From assembly GCA_016791425.1 (NCBI GenBank), contig JAEUMQ010000017.1, positions 186,001 through 250,000 on the forward strand: a DNA stretch of 64,000 nt, in the 5' to 3' direction. Under the pieces are notes generated by a model. It made no database searches, was not told the origin of the DNA, and saw only the letters and a list, made by a program, of their open reading frames with translations. The translations under genes were made by a program, and so were the position numbers. Below are positions 58,972-64,000 of the stretch, piece after piece; the first letter of the stretch is position 1, and every line of letters begins with the position of its first letter. The DNA is from Hyphomonadaceae bacterium. GTDB lineage: Bacteria > Pseudomonadota > Alphaproteobacteria > Caulobacterales > Aquidulcibacteraceae.

Positions 58972-61320
58972 TTAGAAATCCGCCGCGAACGTCACCCAAT
59001 AATTCCGCGGCCGCGCATAGATGATCTCGGCATAGCCCGAGGACGTGGTGGTCGATGAAGTTCCGGCCACCGGATAGAACTCGTCCGTCAGGTTCTCGCC
59101 GCTGACGATGATGCGGAACCGCTCGCCCGCGAATGCGATGGCACCGTTCACCAGCGTCACGGCGTCGTTTTGGGCGATGTTGACCGAATTGCCCGCATCG
59201 AAGAATTGCGCATCGCTGTAGCTCACATTGATGCGCGGCGTGATCGAGAACCTGTCGCTCACGTGGAACTCGTACGATACGGCGATGTTGCCTTGCCAAT
59301 CCGGCGTGAACGGCAATTCGCTGGTGAGCGTCGCCGTGGCCGTGGGCGTGACCGCGCCGAACGGCGGCGGCGGCGTGATCGAATCGAACCCGTCGCTGAG
59401 ATAGCCGAGGCTCGCGTCGATCTGCAGGTCAGCGGTGGGCGAGAACGCGAGCTCGAGCTCGCCGCCGTCGATCGTGGCGACGCCGGCATTGAAGAGCAGG
59501 GGCACCACGCCCAGCCGGTAGGTGAGCTGGATGTCGTCGTATTGCGTCGAGAACACCGCGCCGTTGAGGCGGAGGCTGTCGGTGAAGTTCGACTTGAACC
59601 CGAGCTCGAAGGATTCGGCGTTCTCCGCGCCGAACGCGATCGGGGCGTTGCCCGGAGGCGCGTTGTTGTAGCGCTGGTTGAAGCCGCCCGACTTGAAGCC
59701 CTGCGACCACGAGAAATAGGTCATGAAAGCCGGGGTCCAGCGGTACTGGATGCTCGCCGAGCCGATCGTCGAGGTGAAGTCCCGCGAGAATTCGTTGGAC
59801 GCCAGGAAGAGGCAGCGCACCTGGGTCGGGGGCGCGCCGTTGAACGGGCAGAGCGCGGTCGGGATGGCCGGCTCCGGCGCCGTCGCCGGCGCCTGGTTGA
59901 AGAGGTAGCCCTGGATGCTCTTGGTTTCTTCCGTGTACCGAACGCCGGCGCTGGCGCTCAGCGCATCGGTGAAGTTGAACGTCCATTGCGTGAACGCGGC
60001 CCAGGCTTCCGCCCCGAGATGGACGCGCTGCGTGTCATAGGACGTTCCCGGATTGCCGATCGGCACGATGACGCGGTCGTACGTCTTTTCGTCGAAATAA
60101 TAGAGCCCGACCACGCCGTCGAGGCGATCGGTATCGACGACGGCCTGCAGCTCCTGGCTGAACTGGTCGCTCACGCTGGCGTATTGCGTGTGCAGGATGA
60201 GGAGCGGCGTGTTGTCCGCGTCGCGCGCGCCGGTCCATTCCAGGCGCCGGTCCGCCGTGATCGATTTGAACGACAGCACGTCGCTCGCTTCCCATTCCGC
60301 GACCAGCGAGACGCCGCCGTTTTCGAGGGTGCTGTAGGCCGGCGCCGTGCCGCCATTCGTGAACGGCCCCTTCGCCTGCGCGTCGTTCGCGCAGCGCGCA
60401 TCTGCCGTGGCCGGAACGAAGGGCGGCGGGAAGGTCGCGCCGGGGCAACCTGCCGCGACGCTGGCGGCGGCCGGGAACGTCTGCCGCTCGTTCATTTCGA
60501 GGAACACGAACGGCGAGCCGTTCTCGTCTTCCTTCGTGTAGTCGCCGCGCAGCGTGAGCGTCAGCGTATCGGTCGGCTGCCAGCGCAGGGTGCCTTGGCC
60601 GGTATAGGTGTTCTCATCGCCCAGATCGGCGCCGTCGAACACGCGCGTGACATAGCCGTCGCGCTGCCGGGCGCCGAACGAGACGCGCCCCGCGAGTTTG
60701 TCGCCCAGCGGCACATCGACCGCGGCGAATACTTCGCGCAGATTGTCTTCACCGAAGCCGACCCGAATGGTCCCGCCGAGTTCGTCGCCGGGCTGTTGCG
60801 TCGCCAGCAGCACCGCGCCGCCGATCGTGTTGCGTCCGAAGAGCGTGCCTTGCGGGCCACGCAGGATCTGCACATTGGCGATGTCGCGGAATTCCATCGC
60901 GCCGCCGACCGAGCGGCCCATGTACACATCGTCGATATAGATGCCGACGCCTGGATCGACGGCGGGAGTTGCGTCGGTCTGGCCGATGCCGCGGATGAAC
61001 ACCTGGGCGGCGGAATTGTTGCCTGTGAGGGTGCCGTAGCTCGTGAACTGGAGGTTGGGCGCCGCCTGGTCGAGATCGGTCGTGCTGAGGATGAGCTGGC
61101 GCTCCAGCGACGCCGCGGTCAGCACCGTCACCGCGACGGGCGTGTCCTGCAGGCTTTCCGTCCGCCGCCGGGCGGTGACCACGATCGTGTCGCCGCCGTC
61201 GGCGCTGGCCGTGGGGGTCTGAGCGGCCGCCTGCCCGAGGCAAAGCGGCGCCGCCGATGCGAGAAGGGCCGAAAAGCCGAGCCAGGCTGCGCGCCCATTC
61301 CGATTGTCTTTATCCCGCAT
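58972..61320 (-). CDS. TonB-dependent receptor
   Basis: Complete outer-membrane receptor of 782 residues. Signal peptide MRDKDNRNGRAAWLGFSALL through CLGQAAAQT; TonB-box-like DTIVVTARRRTESLQDTPVA; plug with ILRGPQGTLFGRNTIGGAVL; barrel; terminal PRNYWVTFAADF. The start at 61320 has GGGAGG upstream. Substrate unknown. It is monocistronic, with a palindrome just upstream (61340-61358). Confidence 0.94.
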   Translation of the reverse strand: MRDKDNRNGRAAWLGFSALLASAAPLCLGQAAAQTPTASADGGDTIVVTARRRTESLQDTPVAVTVLTAASLERQLILSTTDLDQAAPNLQFTSYGTLTGNNSAAQVFIRGIGQTDATPAVDPGVGIYIDDVYMGRSVGGAMEFRDIANVQILRGPQGTLFGRNTIGGAVLLATQQPGDELGGTIRVGFGEDNLREVFAAVDVPLGDKLAGRVSFGARQRDGYVTRVFDGADLGDENTYTGQGTLRWQPTDTLTLTLRGDYTKEDENGSPFVFLEMNERQTFPAAASVAAGCPGATFPPPFVPATADARCANDAQAKGPFTNGGTAPAYSTLENGGVSLVAEWEASDVLSFKSITADRRLEWTGARDADNTPLLILHTQYASVSDQFSQELQAVVDTDRLDGVVGLYYFDEKTYDRVIVPIGNPGTSYDTQRVHLGAEAWAAFTQWTFNFTDALSASAGVRYTEETKSIQGYLFNQAPATAPEPAIPTALCPFNGAPPTQVRCLFLASNEFSRDFTSTIGSASIQYRWTPAFMTYFSWSQGFKSGGFNQRYNNAPPGNAPIAFGAENAESFELGFKSNFTDSLRLNGAVFSTQYDDIQLTYRLGVVPLLFNAGVATIDGGELELAFSPTADLQIDASLGYLSDGFDSITPPPPFGAVTPTATATLTSELPFTPDWQGNIAVSYEFHVSDRFSITPRINVSYSDAQFFDAGNSVNIAQNDAVTLVNGAIAFAGERFRIIVSGENLTDEFYPVAGTSSTTTSSGYAEIIYARPRNYWVTFAADF

Positions 61321-61339
61321 CGTTGCCTCCCAGGAACGT

Positions 61340-61358
61340 TTGTATGTCATACATACAA
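61340..61358 (-). promoter_or_regulatory. Palindrome upstream of TonB receptor
   Basis: TTGTATGT-CAT-ACATACAA, perfect 8-bp arms, 20 bp before the receptor ATG. Such a site over the leader suits a TetR- or MarR-type repressor; both types of regulator are coded nearby. Confidence 0.5.
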
Positions 61359-61612
61359 TACCGGAGAGTCGGCGCTGAGAAAGCTAATCCGGCCGAACCA
61401 AGCGGGCCGACGCAGCGTAAACCCTGACGCGTTGCCCAAGTGCAACAGAAGGTTGGAAGTTTGCTGCGCTGAAAGCGTTTACATAAGTACAGTTTGCGTC
61501 GCCGCCGCCAAACTCGCTTCAGAGGGCACTGCGACGGCCGAGATCGCCTGTGCGGTTTTCGCGTCCGCCGGCCGAAACGAGTGGGCGTGGCGGCTCGCAC
61601 GCGCGCGTTCAC

Positions 61613-62824
61613 CTACGTGCGTGCGAGGCTCTCATACACGGCCGTGAGGATACGCCCTTGGCGCAAGCTTTCGTATGGCCCTTTGATCCAGCGGTTCATC
61701 ACGAAGCTAACCGACATGCGCTCATCGAGATCGACGAAGCCGAGCGAGCCGCCTTGCCCGCCCCACCACGCGATGCGGTGCTCCCGCGGATAGGGCCAGA
61801 GTGGCGAGTCGAGGGCGAACGCCGCCGCGCCGAACTTGACCGGCAGTCCCAAGAGCAGATCGAAGCCGTCCGACATTTGCTCGAACGCGCGGAACCGACC
61901 CTTGTCAGACAAGAGCCGCACGCCGTTCACGCCGCCTGACGCGAGCGCCTGATGGATTGTCGCCACCGAGCGCGCATTGCCATGGCCGTTGGCGCCGCCG
62001 ACTTCGGCGCGCCGCCACGCCTTCGTGTGCGAGGTAAAGGGAGTGAGGGGCGGGTTGAGCCCGACGCGTTCCGCTATTGGATTGCCGCTGGGAAGCCAAT
62101 CGCGCGCGCCTTTCACGAAGCAGGCGATGCGCCGATCATGCTCGGGCCCGATGCCGATATGATAGTCGGCGCCCAGCGGCTTCGCGACATGCTCCGCGAA
62201 GTATTGGCCGAGCGTCAGTCCGGTGATGCGCTTGATGACGCCGTTCACCAAGTGGCCGATGCAGATGCCGTGATAGCCTGACGCAGTCCCTGGCGCCCAC
62301 CACGGCGACTGCCGCGCCAGAAGATCGCAGGAATAGTCGAGGTCGTAGACGTCCTCCCAGGACACGTCCTCGGTCCATCCGGCGAGCCCGGATGTGTGGC
62401 TGAGGATGTGCTTCACGAGAATGCCGGACTTTCCGTTCTGCGCGAACTCCGGCCAGTACTTTGCCACCGGCGCGTCGAAATCGAGCTCGCCTGAATCGGC
62501 AAGGACGAGCGCGGCCATCCCGGTCATCGTCTTGGTGATCGAATGCGTCGTGATGATCGTGTCGCGATCCCAAGGACGCTCGAACGTGTCGTCGAAATAC
62601 CCGCCCCAGATATCCACCGCCGGCTCTCCGTCGATGAAGACGGCCACCGATCCGCCGATATCGTCACCGCTGTCGAGATTGTACTGCAGCGCATCGCGTA
62701 TCCGTTCGAAGCGTTTCGGGCAGACGCCCCTGATCTTGCCCGCCTCGATCTCCGGATAGCGCTCCGGCGCGGTGCTGATCGTCGGGTTCCATTCTGGGCT
62801 CTTTCGCCTCTTCCTTCCCAGCAT
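61613..62824 (-). CDS. Beta-lactamase-fold serine hydrolase (EstB-like)
   Basis: A 403-residue class C-type hydrolase. Catalytic SITK in IITTHSITKTMTGMAAL near residue 97 (Ser acyl site, Lys); second motif YHG in GTASGYHGICIGHLVNGVI near residue 185. WWGGQGGSLGFVDLDERMS near residue 360 is the usual third-motif region. No signal peptide; likely cytoplasmic esterase or lactonase. Start ATG at 62824. Divergent from the TetR gene across a region with two matching operators. Confidence 0.9.
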   Translation of the reverse strand: MLGRKRRKSPEWNPTISTAPERYPEIEAGKIRGVCPKRFERIRDALQYNLDSGDDIGGSVAVFIDGEPAVDIWGGYFDDTFERPWDRDTIITTHSITKTMTGMAALVLADSGELDFDAPVAKYWPEFAQNGKSGILVKHILSHTSGLAGWTEDVSWEDVYDLDYSCDLLARQSPWWAPGTASGYHGICIGHLVNGVIKRITGLTLGQYFAEHVAKPLGADYHIGIGPEHDRRIACFVKGARDWLPSGNPIAERVGLNPPLTPFTSHTKAWRRAEVGGANGHGNARSVATIHQALASGGVNGVRLLSDKGRFRAFEQMSDGFDLLLGLPVKFGAAAFALDSPLWPYPREHRIAWWGGQGGSLGFVDLDERMSVSFVMNRWIKGPYESLRQGRILTAVYESLART

Positions 62825-62872
62825 GATCGCCTCCTCGACAAAAGAAACAACAGCGTCCCTTTGACATCGATC

Positions 62873-62928
62873 AAAAGAGCCGCCATTGTATCTTTTGTCA
62901 ATCATAAAGAGCCGCGCGCGTATCTTTT
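62873..62928. promoter_or_regulatory. Tandem operators between hydrolase and TetR genes
   Basis: Two copies of one 24-bp palindromic unit. Copy 1, 62873-62896, is AAAAGAGCCGC then CATTGTATCTTTT. Copy 2, 62905-62928, is TAAAGAGCCGC then GCGCGTATCTTTT. Each has inverted AAAAGA/TCTTTT ends. They lie 32 bp apart, three helical turns. Confidence 0.65.
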
Positions 62929-62948
62929 TACCCGCGTCGCTGCCCGAG

Positions 62949-63617
62949 ATGCCGAAAGAGATTGAAATGTCAGGGAAACCCGCGAAACCGCGCCCCAAGG
63001 GGCCGGGCCGCCTATCGGCGGATGAGGCGGCGCGCCTGCCTGACCGATTGCTCGACGCGGCCCAGTCGGTCTTCATCAGCGTCGGTTATGCGCGCGCCAC
63101 GATGGACGCGATCGCCGCCGCGGCCGGCGCCTCGCGCAAGACGCTCTATGCGCGTTATGCCAACAAGGCCGAAATTCTCGCCTCCGTCGTGAACCGCTTG
63201 CTCGACGCCGCGCTTGCGGACGCGGCGCCGAAAGGCGCGCCCGCGGTGGACGATCCACGCGCCGCGCTTCTGAAGCTGGCTCGCGAGCTGGCGAGCCTAT
63301 CCGAAGCTTCGCAAGTAGCTGGCCTCAACCGCCTCATCTTCGCAGAGGCATATCAAGCGCCGGATTTGGCGCGGCTCTTCCTCGATCTGCACACTCGTGC
63401 GGCTGAGAATGTTCAGCGGACGCTGGAGACGCTGCACGAGGAGGGCGCGTTGCCGCTCATGCCGTGCCCCAGGTTTGCCGCGCTGATCTTCGTGGAGATG
63501 GTCGCCTCGATGCCGCGCCTGCGCGCGTTGTTGGGCGCTCCCTTGTCGAAGAAGGAGACGAACAAACTCACCGCCGCGGCGGTCGATATCTTCTTGCGCG
63601 GCTGCGGCGCAAGGTAG
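62949..63617 (+). CDS. TetR-family transcriptional regulator
   Basis: A 222-residue TetR regulator. Helix-turn-helix near residues 25-70: RLLDAAQSVFISVGYARATM, DAIAAAAGASRKTLYARYAN, KAEILASVVN. The remaining ligand domain is helical, with a Cys near the end. ATG at 62949 or 62967; the latter has AAAGAG upstream. It likely represses its own gene and the divergent hydrolase via the two palindromes. Confidence 0.9.
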   Translation: MPKEIEMSGKPAKPRPKGPGRLSADEAARLPDRLLDAAQSVFISVGYARATMDAIAAAAGASRKTLYARYANKAEILASVVNRLLDAALADAAPKGAPAVDDPRAALLKLARELASLSEASQVAGLNRLIFAEAYQAPDLARLFLDLHTRAAENVQRTLETLHEEGALPLMPCPRFAALIFVEMVASMPRLRALLGAPLSKKETNKLTAAAVDIFLRGCGAR

Positions 63618-63620
63618 TTG

Positions 63621-64000
63621 CTAGGCGGCCTTGGCGAGGAAGAGCGTGCCCGCCGAATAGCCCGCGCCGAAGGCGCAGAGGAGGCCGCGGTCGCCGGTCT
63701 TCAGGTCTGCGCTATGCTTGTGGAAGCACACGATCGCGCCCGCGCTCGACGTGTTGCCGTACGTGTCGAGGATGGTCGGGCTTTCGTCTTCGGTGGCCTC
63801 CCGACCGAGCACGCGCTCGGCGATGAGCCGGTTCATGTTGGCGTTCGCCTGGTGCATCCAGATCCGCCGCATGAGGTTGGGCGCGAGATTGAGCTCGGCC
63901 ATGTGGCTGAGGATCATCTCCGAGACGAGCGGCACGACCTCCTTGAACACCTTCCGCCCCTCCTGCACGAAGAGCTTGTCGGGATTGTTCATGGTCGCTG
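63621..64000 (-). CDS. FabH-like 3-oxoacyl-ACP synthase III, 5' end outside window
   Basis: Only the C-terminal part of about 125 residues is in the window. Catalytic His in IWMHQANANMNRLIAERVLG and Asn in TYGNTSSAGAIVCF fit the KAS III family; the final GDRGLLCAFGAGYSAGTLFL is typical. Its frame continues past base 64000. It lies 3 bp from the converging TetR gene. Whether it makes fatty acids or another product is unknown. Confidence 0.85.
   Translation of the reverse strand, partial: ATMNNPDKLFVQEGRKVFKEVVPLVSEMILSHMAELNLAPNLMRRIWMHQANANMNRLIAERVLGREATEDESPTILDTYGNTSSAGAIVCFHKHSADLKTGDRGLLCAFGAGYSAGTLFLAKAA

Noticed and set aside
59170-61647. An 825-codon plus-strand frame
   Set aside because: Antisense of the TonB receptor; no signal peptide or motif.
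1-64000. tRNA, rRNA, tmRNA, RNase P RNA, CRISPR arrays, integrases
   Set aside because: Looked for in all intergenic gaps; no cloverleaf, repeat-spacer array or integrase/transposase motif was seen. Absence by eye is not proof for tRNAs or small RNAs.

Overview
The window is about 64 kb of GC-rich, densely coded chromosome from an alphaproteobacterium, most likely of the Caulobacterales (Hyphomonadaceae or a relative). This placement is an inference. It rests on the flagellar regulators FlbT, FlaF and FliX, a CtrA-type TTAA-N7-TTAAC site, a DksA without its zinc finger, and two large TonB-dependent receptors. I saw no rRNA, tRNA, CRISPR array, transposase or prophage.

Layout. 1-6.3 kb: the 3' part of a TonB-dependent receptor, then DUF3108, an M23-like peptidase, a MoxR ATPase and an orphan gene. 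6.8-25.6 kb: a flagellar island. Its units are flaF-flbT; flagellin, a FlaG-like gene and a truncated flagellin-like gene; a membrane protein of unknown function; a FlgN-like gene, flgJ and flgI; fliX and dksA divergent from these; an Uma2/DUF2214 pair; flgF-flgG-flgA-flgH; and fliL-fliM-DUF6468-motE-TPR. 25.6-36.7 kb: two arsenosugar-type glycosyltransferases, a lytic transglycosylase, a family-4 UDG, ETF-QO, twin TPR proteins, ispE and a MraY/WecA-type transferase. 36.7-48.2 kb: polyprenyl synthase, DUF2007, a TrmN6-like methylase, DUF4337, an S49 peptidase, glyQ, a DUF559 nuclease, glyS, ppdK and a cell-wall hydrolase. 48.2-53.4 kb: a compact NAD operon, nadA-X-Y-nadB-nadC-SDR, where X and Y are two secreted paralogues. 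53.8-64 kb: mltA, an N-acetylmuramidase-like gene, a coiled-coil membrane protein, a thiolase, a MarR regulator, a second TonB-dependent receptor, a beta-lactamase-fold hydrolase, a TetR regulator and the end of a FabH-like gene.

The most striking signal lies around glyQ-glyS. Pairs of inverted, GC-rich, REP-like palindromes occur at both ends of the DUF559 nuclease gene. A second pair encloses a short segment inserted in frame within glyS, adding about 52 residues to the beta subunit. Other notable signals are two matching palindromic operators before nadA, two four-cysteine secreted paralogues inside the NAD operon, a perfect CtrA-type site before a flagellin-like gene that lacks the N-terminal flagellin domain, and a tandem pair of 24-bp operators between the hydrolase and TetR genes.
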